Origin: Kingdonia uniflora
Lineage: Eukaryota; Streptophyta; Magnoliopsida; Ranunculales; Circaeasteraceae
Assembly: GCA_014058105.1 (NCBI GenBank)
Contig: JACGCM010000146.1
Coordinates: 434,001-498,000 of the forward strand
DNA length: 64,000 bases
Reading direction: 5' to 3'
Shown piece by piece: positions 1 through 12,208 of this stretch. Made by a program: the position numbers and the translations under genes. Positions within the stretch are counted from its first letter, which is position 1, and each line of letters begins with the position of its first letter. The notes under the pieces were generated by a model, which did no database searches, was not told the DNA's origin, and worked only from the letters and a program-made list of their open reading frames with translations.

Positions 1-1579
1 CGTGCCCGCATTCTAGTTCGGCTTCCTCACGTAGAATGATACAACATCGTACCACTTAATTAAACCCCTCTTCTCACTCTTAATTTTATATTCATACATT
101 TTATTACCCTCATCATCTCGTAAAAAATTACATTCATCTGAACTGGGGCAACTTCCTAAAAATTTAACACCTCCTTCACCAGCCTTCGGAGAGGAAGTTA
201 CATTCCCAATCGAATTTGGCCCCTATATGCCATTATACCCTCCCGCGGATTCGACTTGAAAGTCCACCCCGCTCTTGCTACATGTAACACTACCTCTACC
301 TTTGAAAGCTCCAATTTAGCAACAAATTGATTTAGTCTATGCTGATCTCTAACTGAAACAGAGCGAACAGCCTCATCCGACTAAGTTGAATCCCTGCTGC
401 TCCCCTTTATCCCTCTCAACACCCGAAGGTCCAGCATTACCCTTGTTTCTCTCCCATCCCCCTATCTCTTCCTCATCACTATTCTTAGTCACCACCATCT
501 TACAATGTCTAGTACTCAAGGCCCCACCTACAGGCACTACCACGGCTAGCGGCGCATCAGTTACAACATCTAATACTTCTAAGTTGCTGCCCTCATCTAC
601 CGGAACACGACCAGAAATACTGGCCTCATTTTCTTTGACTTCCTTGTCTATCAGCCTCATTCTCGAAGCTCAACGGGTACGCATCTTATCCTACTGAAAA
701 AGAGGCACACAATTAAATTGATACATTCGACTATTATGTGTTACTAACCCATTTTTAATCTACCCTCTCCAACAGATACAAACATAGTCGAAAACTCGAT
801 CCTAAACCCAGTCCCTCAGTCAATACCCTAAAATCCTAAAATGGGTTAGAACCCAGACTCCTGAATTCCCCCTGTCCTCGATTATAACCACTCAACTACA
901 AACCAAGATGATCATTCTTACAGATACAGAAGGCATACTCAAACAAAAATAAATAGAGATCAATCGACATACCTGTGTTAGCAGAAGTACAATTAAAACA
1001 GCAAATAAGTGGGTATCTAGAAACAACTTTAGTAATCTTTCCCAAGCTTCACGTAACAATGGTGTACGCCATCTTCCTCTCACTTTTTAGTTTCTTTCTA
1101 TGAACAGTACCTTCGGTTATTTCCCCCTCATATATATACCTCCTAGGAATAATAAAACTGCCTCTATTTCTAAACCACTATCATTGTCGTGCCCCCACTG
1201 CCCCGGCTTTTCGGCTGGGATGGGTTTTGACCAATTTACCCCTCATTCCCCTAACGTGCGAATCGCAAGCTCACTCTGAATTAGCTGTAACCCCAAAGCC
1301 ACTCGAACCTTCTAACCCTCAGTCAAACATCATATCACATCATACTTTTTTCGTAAAACAAACAAAAAAATCATGATTACATGCATGGCACACTGCCCTA
1401 GGAGCACGTACTGTTATGACAGACCAGCCGTCTAGGCTGTCAGACCGTCCAGTCAAATCCAACAAACCTTCGACGCACACACTTCTCGCACACGAGTAAT
1501 CGACTATACTGTGTCTCGAACATTCATCCCCAGATAACCTCACATTCATTTTCCAAATATATAAAACATTCGATCTCCA

Positions 1580-1790
1580 ACACATTCGACAGCTCAGAAA
1601 GTTATGTCTTTATTACTTCGACAGATCAGACTATTATTTTGACCGATCACACTTTTTACTTCGACAGTTCAGAACTTTATTTATACACAGATCAGACCTT
1701 CTACTTCGACAGCTCAGACATGTTACTTCGACAATTCAAAATGTTACTTCGAGCATTCGAAATCCTACTTGCACACAGTACTTCAAAATA
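1580..1790. repeat. Degenerate tandem repeat, unit around TTACTTCGACAGTTCAGA
   Basis: The phrase acTTCGACAGnTCAGA recurs about six to eight times with variable 20-40 bp spacing (for example near 1587, 1615, 1656, 1699 and 1721). It reads as a degraded minisatellite in the non-coding 3' domain of the LTR element. No coding potential or function is evident. Confidence 0.6.
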
Positions 1791-1893
1791 ATTTGACAGT
1801 TATATTATAAACTCCCAATTTCATTCAAAACAAATTAACACAGTACAATTCATGCAGCAAATACAAATATCCCTCTTTACCTATCTAAAACAC

Positions 1894-2220
1894 TTAACAA
1901 ACCAGTAAGAAGCCCCTATTTATCATCGGGACGCCTCTCCTCGCTCCTAGCCTCAGTAGCAGAATCCTCTTGCTCCATCTCCTCCGTAAATGACTCCTAC
2001 AAAGACAAATGGTGGTCGGGAAATAGACCTCCCACCAATATTCAAATGGCATTCCAGCAATGGGTTCCCCGGGTTCCACCTTAAACAGGTTCAGCATCTC
2101 TGCATCCCAGTCTTGGTCACCAAGAAACCTTCACTTCAGTTCCAGCGTCTTCTCCCGTACTCGAATAACCTTTGCCGCAATCCGGTCCTGATTCTTGGTC
2201 TTCAATGAACTTCTGTTGCT
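1894..2220 (-). pseudogene. Antisense ORF copy A of the LTR element
   Basis: On the minus strand a basic N-terminal stretch (NQDRIAAKVIRVREKTLELK) is followed by an in-frame stop, then LGDQDWDAEMLNLF and EPGEPIAGMPFEYWWEVYF. The order matches copy B at 2802-3140: basic helix, then FFGSQELD, then LEAGGPINGESYAYFWG. Shared spacing and aromatic residues (Y-FW/WW) indicate homology. I do not recognise the family. The stop makes this copy non-functional as it stands. Confidence 0.4.
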
Positions 2221-2801
2221 TTAGGATGAAGAAGAAGATATTATGTTCAGAAGAAGAAAGGAGAAATATGAGAAATTCTCCTCGTAAAACCCTAATTTAT
2301 ACATGAAGGTACATTTAAAGCATTCCCTAATCCCAGGTAACATTCATTACAGTCTTAAATTCCTTACCTGGAAAACTAAACATTTAGACCTTTCCAACTT
2401 CATAGACATAACCATTTCATCTGCATGCATATTTAATCCTTTTTCTCAATGACTTACAGTCGAGCCATCAATAGTCTCGAACCATTGAATAACGACCTAT
2501 TTCCTCAACCAACAGATTACAATTTGAAGTCAATTTTCCCTCGATGGTGACCTTTTCAACATGTTAACATTCAAAAACATATGTTCGATACGCGCCTACA
2601 ATCTATTAGCATACATGCCTACCAGATACAAACACACAAACTTGTAGCCAAATATTATTTTCATTCCATTCCACAAGTTACAATAACGGAAATAGAAAAT
2701 TTCCAAGTCCAGACATACAAAACTATAGCAAAAACTGAAAGCTCCCAATACAACCACAAAAAAAAAAAACCAAACCCCATTATCACCACCTTGCCACCGC
2801 T

Positions 2802-3140
2802 TTAAGCAGGACCTGCCCTATTTTCAGACGGGCCAACTCTACTTGCCAAGCCTTGCTCCTCCAACTGCTCTTTCGCCTGAATGAGACATTCTGCCAAGCT
2901 CAACAAAAAAAGGTAGCGTTGTTCCGCAGACGTAAAATGAAACTTCATCTGCCCCCAAAAGTATGCATAAGACTCCCCGTTGATAGGCCCTCCGGCCTCT
3001 AATTCTACCAATTTGGGCATGTCCTAGTCAAGCTCTTGGCTACCGAAGAACTTCAACTTTAGTTTAGCAATCTTCTGCCCTATACGACGGTCGCGGGTAA
3101 ACCCCATCCTTTTTTTGTACCGGGTGTTAGGCGTGGTGTC
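2802..3140 (-). pseudogene. Antisense ORF copy B of the LTR element
   Basis: The reading begins at MDTTPNTRYKKRMG near 3140 and continues through TRDRRIGQKIAKLKLKFFG. After one stop it resumes as MPKLVELEAGGPINGES, YFWGQMKFHF and a helical LFLLSLAECLIQAKEQLEEQG. About 105 residues are visible. It starts some 270 bp upstream of the 3' LTR and reads away from it. No known domain is recognised; homology is only to the sibling copies in this window (1894-2220, 5477-5845, 6830-7062). Confidence 0.45.
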
Positions 3141-3407
3141 CATTTCGTTTTTCAAAAAAGATAGAGAAAGTAGAAGAAAATGCAACATAGAAGAGTATAT
3201 AGTGCCCATTCCTACCCCTATAACCCATACTTATAGCCCAATCTAAACTCATTTATTACTCCATAATCACCAACATTTCTTTATTACCCTCTTTTATTAC
3301 CTTCCCCAAAAAACCAACAGTCAAAGCGGTCAACTCCCAACGCCAAATAGCTTTCTCAGCAAATGCCTCTACACCTATTTTCGAGACCATCACTGAGAGG
3401 GGGCGAA

Positions 3408-4149
3408 TGTAGTAGCCTACTCGCTGCCTTCTACCCTAGTTAAATACTCGAAGGATACACCAAAGCCTACTCGAATGTCTTAAAGCCCATCCAATCCTTA
3501 AACAATTCTCCCAAAGATTATCCGAAGACTCGACTCGACTCTGAGCAAGCCTCGAAGACAAACTCCACATCGTATCATAAATACTTCGACCATATCCGTA
3601 CATGGTCAAAGTATGATAGGACAGACAGCCAGCCCACTAGACTTGACGGCGGCGTTGTTGGCCCTTGCAACTCCAGTGATAGATCCAGCCACTCCTACAC
3701 CGTCAGAGTACAGAAACAGACCCAACAACTGTTACAGTGACAATTTTGACATTTCTGGTGTCCATACCCACTCCGGGATACTCGCTCGATATCTTGATGG
3801 TACCCATGTAATGTGACTTAACCTTGGTAACTCAGCCCTTTCTATGTTATATAAATAGGAGTGATGGGGAACCAAGAAGGGTTACAAAATTTCTCCCTTG
3901 AGCCCTTACAGTTTACCTTTGATTACCTTGTAAAACACAGCACTCAAACCTTTGACTACTCGGCAAAAATATAAACACTCTTAAAAATCCTCATCAGAGG
4001 TCGTGGATAGCTACATTCTAGGACTCTACGCAAGTATATTGTTAGTTGATTAATTTGCCTATAGATTATATACTTAATTTCCTTTGATAAAGGATTAATC
4101 CCGTGGTGTAAGAGCTGACTTCCCCTTTTCAAGAAGTTAGGCCCCTACA
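3408..4149 (+). repeat. 3' LTR 1 of the antisense-ORF family (742 bp)
   Basis: It starts TGTAGTAGCC directly after the purine tract GAGAGGGGGCGAA and ends CCCCTACA, so TG...CA termini are present. A TATA box (TATATAAATA, 3848-3857) marks the U3/R boundary. Length and layout match LTRs 7406-8148 and 26583-27317. Sequence differs clearly from LTR 2, so the two are not the pair of one recent element. Confidence 0.65.
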
Positions 4150-5476
4150 AACCCCATCACCAATCCCTTTATCCTTCTTCCACTTCGCTAAGTATGGGTT
4201 TTGGTAGTAGACAGCCTCCTCCCCTTTACTGGGAATAAAGGCCCTAAACCATAAACCTTGCCCCTCCACATAGCTTCTCCATTCCCCCTACAATTTCTTT
4301 TTATATTTTAAATACTATTTCCCTACATCTACCCCCTCTTGGTATATCACAAGGAATTTCTCCTTCTCTGATCTATCCTCCCTTTCTATCACTTCCTCAA
4401 CCTTACTGGGTTCCCCACCCTCTATGCTTCTATCTACACTATTTGCAATTTCCTCTATCACACTACACTCGTCCCCCCTCTCTAACGATGATGTTTCCTC
4501 AGAACTGGACGATACTACAAATTTACTGGTAGAATACTAGGTTTAGACCGCATATCAAGCCTATAATATACATATTTTTTATTATTATCATTTTCTCTAC
4601 ATTACATACAGACAAAATAAACCCACATTCTACCCAGTCACCGCGTCTATTTTTCAAATTCCCAAAACAAATGCAAAATTAATCATTTCAAATATTCCCC
4701 TTCTTCCCCAAATGCATATTTTCTCCCTCTAACAGTCTATTCATATACCTAAACTCATATTTCCCATTTTTATTCAAACACCCCAAAACCCCTATATTAT
4801 CAGATACACATCAAATAGGTTACTAAACATATCAAACAATTCTCTACAAATATCTTACAAATTACTAAACAAATCAACCGGATAGAGCTTTATATTACTA
4901 ACCTGTACTTCAAGAATAGCAATCCCCTACTTTACCCGGATGTCTTCTCGAGTATGAATATTCCCGTCGCTTCTCAGATTATTTTCTATTACCTGATGAA
5001 GATCCCCTTCTCAAATCACACTCAGTACTCAAACGTTTCCTCTCCTTGGAAATAAGATTGACACAACTTTTTTTTCCTCTAAAACTGTAGATAATTTATG
5101 AGGGAGAGAGAGGCGCATTTTTATACTTTCCCTCGGTTTGTGAAACGATGGCTCCTTCTGACACACGTCAGCAATCCCTACTGTCTCTGCATGTACGTCT
5201 TTTCAGTTACGGGCATCATCATGACTTCTGTGATAATGTCTACTGTCATCATGTTTGTCCCTATTGTCTGCCATTACACAATTCTGCAGCTCTTCCTCAA
5301 ACACAGTACAAACAATCAATCACCTTACTTTAATACCCTGCCAAGATTGTTTAACTTTCCTAAAACTGATTAATATTCAAAATCCGATGATATCAATACA
5401 GTTGTTAAAATCCTACAGCTGTCACCCACAATATCCGTACGCAAAGATTAAAACAAAATACTTTATTTTTATTCAA

Positions 5477-5845
5477 TCAGATCGAGACATCACATTCGTT
5501 TATCCTCTTAAAATCCCTCATCTTATATTTATTCAAACCCAACCACAAAATACTTAAAAATAGATTACTTATTTCGAACTCCAAGGCTTCGAGCTTACCA
5601 AACTCCCCAATCACATCTAAAAAGCCTCGGTGATGCGCCTCCCCACACATAATGATCTCCCCTCTGGCTGGCCTGGCATTCTCTTTAATGATCTTATCAC
5701 ATGCGAGTTGTCGAACAATTAGTTCCCTCACCGTGGCACTCAACAATGACCTCTGAAACACGTCGCACCAAAAAAATTGGTCATACTTTATATGTTTCCC
5801 TTCTTTGTCTAGTCTATTAAGATTCAACGACCATTTCGGCAACAC
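5477..5845 (-). pseudogene. Antisense ORF copy C (122 residues, open)
   Basis: This is the longest open antisense frame of the group. Its middle (YDQFFWCDVFQ, then LSATVRELIVRQLACDKIIKE) lines up with copy B (YAYFWGQMKF, then YLFLLSLAECLIQAKE). The C-terminal part is unrelated to anything I recognise and may be read-through. Without an identified family it is treated as a retroelement-associated ORF remnant. Confidence 0.35.
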
Positions 5846-6829
5846 CGCAGTGTAAGGAAGTTGACAAAATTACCGCTCTTAAAGTTCAGCAACCTTGATA
5901 TGAAAGTGACTTTCTGCTGCCTGATGAGCACGTTTAGCACGAGTCCTCACCATGGCTAAACTCACCACCTCCACAGTAAAACTATCCCCACAGAAGATGC
6001 AAACCAAAATAGCCAAGATTCATGATTTTATAACTACTATGAAGATCTTTGTAAATATCACCCTACTAATTTTGCCAAAGGATATATTGTTCAAAGAAAG
6101 TTTACGGAACAGAAGAATATCAACATTAAATACAAAATATTGTGAAAAGTCATTTTTTCCATAGTATGAAATATCTCCTCCGATTTTGTATGAAAAAATA
6201 TACAAAGGAGCAATATACAAGATAATGCAAATCCAGCAGTAGCACCTGTAGATCAATTCTCACCCTTTCTCACAGTTTGGAAAACTCTATCACCCAGTCG
6301 AGTACGCAGATCGCAGAAAGCAATATCAAACCCTATCTTACCCCATGATATCTAACTCCTATTTTACAAACAGCAAACTACACAGACAAGTTTGCGACAA
6401 AGAATCATGACCTCAGAATTAAGTTATTTCATTAATTCAAAATTTTCTTTACAGGATACTTTACAGATAACAAAATGCCTCCAATAGTTACAATAGATTA
6501 CATCACAAAGTTAAAGTTCGAATTACTTTTCAGGAATTAGCAGAGAAGATGATAAAAAACTGAAGTAACTTCCAAACCCTAAACCCATGCTACCAGATCT
6601 AAAAAATAGTCAGAACTAGAAGTCACAGATGAATGGTCATCTTCATAGCCAAATCTATGGTCCATGGAAGAAAATGATCCCCTGTATCGCCCCACCTCTT
6701 TTACCATAATCCCCACCCCGCATGCTTGAGACAGATAGAAGGTTCTACCTTTTAGAAAGAACCCATTTACTAGTAGGATACCAGCGAGACTCCCTCGGAC
6801 GAACGTCTGCCGCATCATCTACAGTTGTA

Positions 6830-7062
6830 ACAGCCTCCTTCGCCTGCCAATGAAGCCCATTTCGACACTCCCCCTAAGATATTAGCAGATAGTAAAACCG
6901 CACCATCTGATAATAATCATCGCCCACCTCCATCACTTCTTCATATGACATGCGGTGATAGGTAGGCGACACTAGAATAGAAAGTCGGGAAATGCAAAGT
7001 ATCGGATACGTAATTCCTCCATCTTTCTAAGAATCCTAAACTTCCAAGATTGGTTCCTGGTA
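6830..7062 (-). pseudogene. Antisense ORF copy D, N-terminal part
   Basis: A start at about 7062 reads MVTTRNQSWKFRILRKMEEL, resembling the basic N-termini of copies A and B. After a frameshift, MSYEEVMEVGDDYYQMVRFY corresponds to the aromatic block of the others. It begins about 340 bp upstream of LTR 2, equivalent to the position of copy B relative to LTR 1, which supports a fixed element structure. Confidence 0.35.
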
Positions 7063-7347
7063 GTCACCATACTTCCAACAGTCAGGAAGTCGCAGTAGTT
7101 AAGAATGGAGAAGAAAAGAGTCAGAGACGAAGACTTGGTTCCTCTCTCTCATTTTCAAATACCTTTTATATTATGATCAAAATTTAAAATAGACTTTTCA
7201 GATTCCCAATGACAGAAGGATTTCCCATGCTAATAAAACATTGACTAGAGCCATTGGTTCTCGAAAACCCAAAAGGCACAAACAATATATTTATGAATAT
7301 GCATTGGAAATGGTTCCCAAATTTTAACTACAGAATTAATGATACTT

Positions 7348-7395
7348 CTCAGCCAACACCACTCCCCCACACGGTTTCTGGTACTACTGGCTGAG
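7348..7395. repeat. Inverted repeat adjoining the purine tract
   Basis: CTCAGCCA at the left and TGGCTGAG at the right form a perfect 8 bp stem flanking CACCACT-type loop sequence. The right arm runs straight into the purine tract GAGAGGGGG. The same arrangement occurs upstream of LTR 3 (about 26526-26574), and a related hairpin recurs inside LTRs 2 and 3. Confidence 0.6.
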
Positions 7396-7405
7396 AGGGG
7401 GCGAT

Positions 7406-8148
7406 TGTAGTCGCATATTCTGCATCTCAAACTTATGCTTCATCTTCGAACTACATGCGAGCTTTCGATCTCTCCAACATAGCACGTGGCACAGAAAGTA
7501 ACAAGATAACAGCGTTAGGAAGCAAATACAATATTAATTTCTCAACTAACACCACTCGTCCACGAGGTTCCTCGTACTATTGATTGATAGTTGTCTTGTA
7601 ATAGCTTATTTCATACCTTAGACTCAAAGCTTTATCTTGGACCTTGTTAATATACAGGAAATACTACTAAAGACATATTCAGTATTCCTCAGTTCGTGTC
7701 ATCGCTTTCGACCTCTTCGTCTGCAGTTCGATGCATGTAAGTGTATAGTCATCAATAGAGCCGTTGTACAACAGTAGAGGTTAAGACGTTACATTATCTG
7801 GTCAAAGAATATCTTGTATCTAATTTGTAACGTCCACCAATAATAATATTAATGGTCGTCAAATGGTTATATGATGAGACCTATAAATAGGACCAGAGAA
7901 CTATAGATTAATGATGGGCAATTCGATACAGATGAATCCCTACTCTAAAACACCATAGATTCGGAGTGCTCATTATAATAGCTAGCATTTTCAATAACAT
8001 ATTTCTCTTTCTAAAATCCTCAAGAGAGGTCATGGTTCTTTAACTATTTAAAGGTTTTCCACACTAAACTTTTATGCTAGTTATTATTAGCGTTCTGAGT
8101 ATATCTGGTATAAAGGCTAAGTCCGAATCCCAGAATTAGGCTATTACA
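7406..8148 (+). repeat. 3' LTR 2 of the antisense-ORF family (743 bp)
   Basis: It starts TGTAGTCGCA after the purine tract and ends GGCTATTACA. TATA box TATAAATA is at 7882-7889. It is clearly similar to LTR 3 (26583-27317) along its length, for example TTATGCTTCATCTTCGAACT near the start and CCCAGAATTAG near the end. Within it (about 7546-7610) the hairpin-plus-TGTAATAGCTT phrase echoes the LTR start, suggesting an internal duplication. It abuts a Copia LTR fragment at 8149. Confidence 0.7.
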
Positions 8149-8748
8149 ATGACTTCTCGCTTATTTTTTAGGTTTTATGCTCATCAAATAAGATTCAAAA
8201 TATCTAAGATCAATCCATTAAATCTTGATAAACCTAATTATTATCATTCATCAAGAGCTTATTGGATTACCTTTAAGAGAAAAATTGTAAATCTCATTCT
8301 AAGTTTACAATCAAGCTTGGTAATTTCTCAAATCATCAAGTTAAACAAAACTCCAATTTCATTACTTTTTTCTTGGGGATTCCGAGCATGCGTCATTGTA
8401 TTCTGAGGTTGTGATAGTGGACTACAACGATTAGTCTGAGACGCAGGATAATTGAAGAAGTTAGAGAAGACACCGATTGCGGCCGCTAAAGCTTTTAGGC
8501 ATGAACATGTTAAAATATTACGCGGTGCGTCAGGTGTTGTATAACATCTTGCTTTCACTATAGCAGATTAGTCATCGGAGGTTTTCACCCATTCGTGGGT
8601 TTCCTTCGGTATATAGCTTTGCATGTCATTTAAGTTCTTGCACTTTTATATTGTAATTGCTTATATTAAAATAGGTTTGAGAACTTATATTAAATTGATA
8701 ACCCATTTTACCCCTCTAAATTAACTAGCTAGATAGTTTAGAATTACA
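8149..8748 (+). repeat. 5' LTR of a Copia element, left end missing
   Basis: About 600 bp are closely related to 25147-25744. Examples are TCATCAAGAGCTTATTGGAT, AAGTTTACAATCAAGCTTGG and TTTTCACCCATTCGTGGGTT, present in both. It ends GAATTACA just before a Met-type primer site. The left boundary is the end of LTR 2, so this LTR was truncated, or the LTR 2 element inserted into it. Confidence 0.7.
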
Positions 8749-8750
8749 AT

Positions 8751-8762
8751 TGGTGTCAGAGC
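8751..8762 (+). other. Primer-binding site of the Copia element
   Basis: TGGTGTCAGAGC differs by one base from TGGTATCAGAGC, the plant initiator tRNA-Met complement used by many Copia and gypsy elements. It lies 2 bp after the LTR end, as expected. Confidence 0.75.
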
Positions 8763-8806
8763 ATGATACTCCGCTAGGGCTTTGAAACCCGAGTGATTCA
8801 ATCGCT

Positions 8807-10453
8807 ATGTTTGGTTATCCAAAAAATGAGGGAAACAACATCACTAGGTCCCCTCTCCTTAATAGAACTAATTATGCACATTGGAAAGTGCGCATAATGG
8901 GGTTCCTTATATCTCAAGGATCAGATAAAGGGGTTTGGGATGCTTTCCTTAAGAAATGGGTACATCCTTTAGTTACTGGAGAGAATGGAATCGTTTAAAA
9001 GAAATCCAAATCCTTAAGGAACGATTAAGAAAAGGCTGCAACTAAACATAATAGTATAGCTTTTAATTATATTATGTGTGGAGTTATAGAGGAAGAGTTT
9101 CGAAGGATCTCAACCTATGAAATAGCTTAAGAAGCATGTAATACCCTTCAAGTTACCCATGAGGGGACTAATGCAGTTAAGTCTCAAAAAATTCAAATGC
9201 TCACATCTCAATTTGAATCAATTTGTATGAAGGAGAGCAAAAAATTTGATGACTTCAATACTAATATTTGTGAGATTGTGAATGGTTCACATAGCCTTGG
9301 AGAACCCATTGGGTCTACGAAGGTGGTGAAGAAGATTTTGAGGTCTTTGTCTGTTAGATTCAATCCACAGGCTTTTTAGATGCTCTCAAGGTAGAAGAAT
9401 TTGCTGGTAGTCTCAAGATTGTTTAGATGAAAATTAATCCACAATAAAATAATAAGGGTATTTCTCTTAAAATATCTAAAAGGATTAGTGCAGAGTCTGA
9501 TTATGAATTGGATAAAGAAGAAATAGTTCTTTTTGCTCGAAACTTTAAGAAAATGTTTCGTCATTCTAGACGGGTTGCTAATCATAAAAATTATGATAAT
9601 AGTGATATTTCAAAGGGAGTTGAGAAATTTTGTGGAAGAGAAAAATATAATAAGAGTAAGATTGAGTGCTATAAATATGGGGGTTGTGGCCATATAGGGT
9701 CCGATTATCCGAGTAAGGGTAAGAGGTCTAAATTTGATAACTTCTAATCTTCTGATTCTAATTATGATAAAAGTGAAGGTAGTTCAAGGTTTAAGACTAA
9801 AAAATACACTATGAACTTTTGTGTATTTACTGATAGGATAGAGGAAACCATATGTCATGCTTCATATGACTCTAACTTGGCACCTAAGTCAGATTCAATG
9901 ACTCTTGAGGAATAATATAGCGAGTTGCATGCTGAGAGCATCAAAATTCTATAGGGGAATAAGAAACTAAAGATTGAAGTAGAAACTCTTAAATCCATAA
10001 TGCTTTCCTTGAAAGTGAGTTCATCTGAACTCGTCAATTCTAAAAAAGGTGAGTTGTGATTTGGAAAGAGTGAAGAATGGGAATAAGGTTCTTAAATCTA
10101 ATTGTGATGATTTGCCTGTACATGAGAATTTTCTTACTAGTCAAATTTCTAAGTTGGAACAAGATCTTTTCACGCCTATGAGTAAGCTCAAAGGTTTTAT
10201 TAATGGTACCGATAGTTTGGGCAATCTACTTGAAAATAGAAAACCATTTGGTAAGAAGTATGGTCTTGGATTTGATTTGAATAAACCACATGTCTTAAAG
10301 TCTATATTTGATAAAAGTTCTATTTCTTCAATTATCCATGATCCATCTACCTTCAAATTTCATGGTACAAGGTGGGTTCCCCAAAGAACACATTCTTATT
10401 ATTTGTCATCTCACTCAAAATTTAGACATGCTTCTAGTGTTTCCATTTTTTGA
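8807..10453 (+). pseudogene. Decayed Copia gag
   Basis: The start MFGYPKNEGNN leads into LLNRTNYAHWKVRIMGFL, the conserved N-terminal gag motif (L-x-G-TNY-x-x-WK). At 9197-9379 a UBN2-type gag segment follows (LTSQFESICMKESKKFDDF, then KKILRSLSVRF). At about 9660-9710 a zinc knuckle reads CYKYGGCGHIGSDY, with Cys-2 and Cys-4 both changed to Tyr. A tail with FGKKYGLGFDLNKP lies at 10225-10280. Several stops and frame changes break the frame. No protease, integrase or reverse transcriptase follows before the next element. Confidence 0.75.
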
Positions 10454-12205
10454 AAGTTTTGTCCAATTCCCCAAAAACAATGCCACCTCTTAATTTGTAG
10501 AGAATTTGAGTTAGGAAGGACGACTTGAGAGGTCATGTCACCCATTATGGCCTCGGGTAATTTCTTATCCCTTGTAGCTTATAATCGTGGTTTCTCATTC
10601 TTTCTTATTTGATTATTCATTACTTCTTTTGTACATACTGTATTTTTTTTATCTTAAAAAAATATAAAAAATTGAGGAACGTAGACATATTTAATTCAAT
10701 TGATTATACTATATGTTCTTTAATTATTTTTTATACTTGGCTTCATGTCTTCGACTTATGATCTCTTGTAGTTAAACATTTACATATTTGATGTACTTCT
10801 AATACTGTGCTTGATGATATAGACATCATTTCTTTATCTTCTATGGTATTTGGAGATCAAGTTGTTATAAGTCCCAAGTTGTATACCCTAATTCTTTTTA
10901 GTACAGTCAAAGTCTATTGGATATCATTTCATCTTTCACCGTTGGTCTATAGTATTGGTAATAATGAATATGGGGTATCTCGTGAGGGGGAGAAAACTCT
11001 CAATTTTGGTAGAGTCTTCGGTAATGGAATAAAGCCTTCCATCCAACCAAATTTAAATAAAAATACAATATTTCCTGGGAGATATAGGTCGAAAAGTGTT
11101 ATTGAAAGACATGGAGAAAAAAAAGAGAAAAGAAAACGAAAAAACGACTTTGTACGTCAAGGATAAAAAGTAAGAAAAAAGTTGTGGTAGCGTTGTACAA
11201 GTAGTGTGAAAGCCACCACGTGGAAAGGGCTACCTACTTGGTGTGAAAGACTTTACTAAAAATAGAGTATCCCCATTGTGTTTACTCACATTCACTCCGT
11301 ATACGGTTCACTTTCTGAACATAGAGTCCTACCTTTCATTTTTTTACTCACTATTCATTATTCCAGGAGTATAGATCAATGTTTTTCATATCCATCTCAC
11401 CCATTGCCTTTTATTTCTTATTGATTGAATTGACTATGCAAGACTTGGTAATGTACAATAACACTTCGAATAGTATACAAGAAAGAGATATGATGCCTAT
11501 CTCATTCCTCACACTAGTACATTTCCATCTTATGTGTGTTTGCTTTACTCCATGATTTTGATCTTTGTTTCATGAATTACATATGTATCCATCATACATT
11601 GAGTACATTATAATTACTTAGATATTTATGTGCTTTTTGTTCCTCTCTACTTGATGATTTTATGAAGTTCTTTTTATTTATTTTTTGTTGATTTTTTGTA
11701 TGTGGAGAAAATAGGTTATTATGTTTGGAGTGGTTGTTTGAAATTTTTTAAGGAGTTTTTGTTTGTTTTGGGCGACCAAATTTTGGGGACTTTACGCCCT
11801 AAATTACAGAGAGTTTAGGTTTTCTACTTTTTCAATTTTGGATGCTTAAAATCTTGTTTGGGGGAAGCACCCAAGATTATAGAGTTTTTTCCCTGTTGCA
11901 GTTCCTATTTCAATACCCGAAAAAATAGAAGATCCTTCTCTTCTTAACTTAGCCTCTTTATATGACCGACCGATTGGGAGGTCACTTACAAGCAACTACA
12001 CAAAAATGATCTTGGTGGTTACAAAACAGTTTTATGATAGTTCGTCTAATGTTTTTTGGGATCTCTAAAATACCCTTGAGTTTTTTTCTTTATTTTTAGT
12101 TTGTGTTAATTGTATACATAAAAATAAGTTGGAAAAACAACGGGCATTCTAGGCAAAATAAATACATATCTCTCCCCTCCTACAATAGTACACATAAAAA
12201 AATTA

Positions 12206-12208
<3 letters not shown>
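10454..12208. other. AT-rich stretch without recognised gene
   Basis: Only short, low-complexity frames occur (the longest, 10807-11166, ends in a Lys-rich tail). This may be eroded retroelement sequence between the Copia gag remnant and the Tekay-like element. No pol motifs, LTR ends or RNA genes were found. Confidence 0.5.

Larger units (their letters stand above)
1..3407 (+). mobile_element. Internal 3' part of a degraded LTR retrotransposon with antisense ORFs
   Basis: There is no sense gag-pol here. The region ends in the purine tract GAGAGGGGGCGA (3395-3406) directly before an LTR, so it is the 3' internal domain of an LTR element. Its better reading frames run antisense: 1-370 and 373-660 (acidic, Glu/Lys-rich) and the two related ORFs at 1894-2220 and 2802-3140. 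Plant Tat-lineage gypsy elements (Grande, Retand) are known for antisense ORFs between pol and the 3' LTR, so that lineage is my inference. The 5' part of the element lies outside the window or is lost. Confidence 0.5.
4150..7405 (+). mobile_element. Internal 3' part of a second antisense-ORF LTR element
   Basis: The stretch between LTR 1 and LTR 2 has no recognisable primer-binding site after 4149 and no gag or pol. It therefore looks like the 3' internal domain of another copy rather than a complete element. Minus-strand coding-like segments include an acidic stretch at about 4380-4540, the 122-residue ORF at 5477-5845 and a basic ORF start near 7062. It ends in an inverted repeat and the purine tract GAGAGGGGGCGA at 7393-7404. 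Confidence 0.5.

Noticed and set aside
3408..8148. One complete 4.7 kb LTR element with LTRs 3408-4149 and 7406-8148
   Set aside because: The two LTRs differ strongly near their starts, no primer-binding site follows 4149, and each LTR is preceded by its own purine tract. LTR 2 is closer to LTR 3 than to LTR 1.
10807..11166. 119-residue plus-strand ORF as a gene
   Set aside because: No recognisable motif; the C-terminal part is Lys/Arg low complexity and the surroundings are decayed retroelement.
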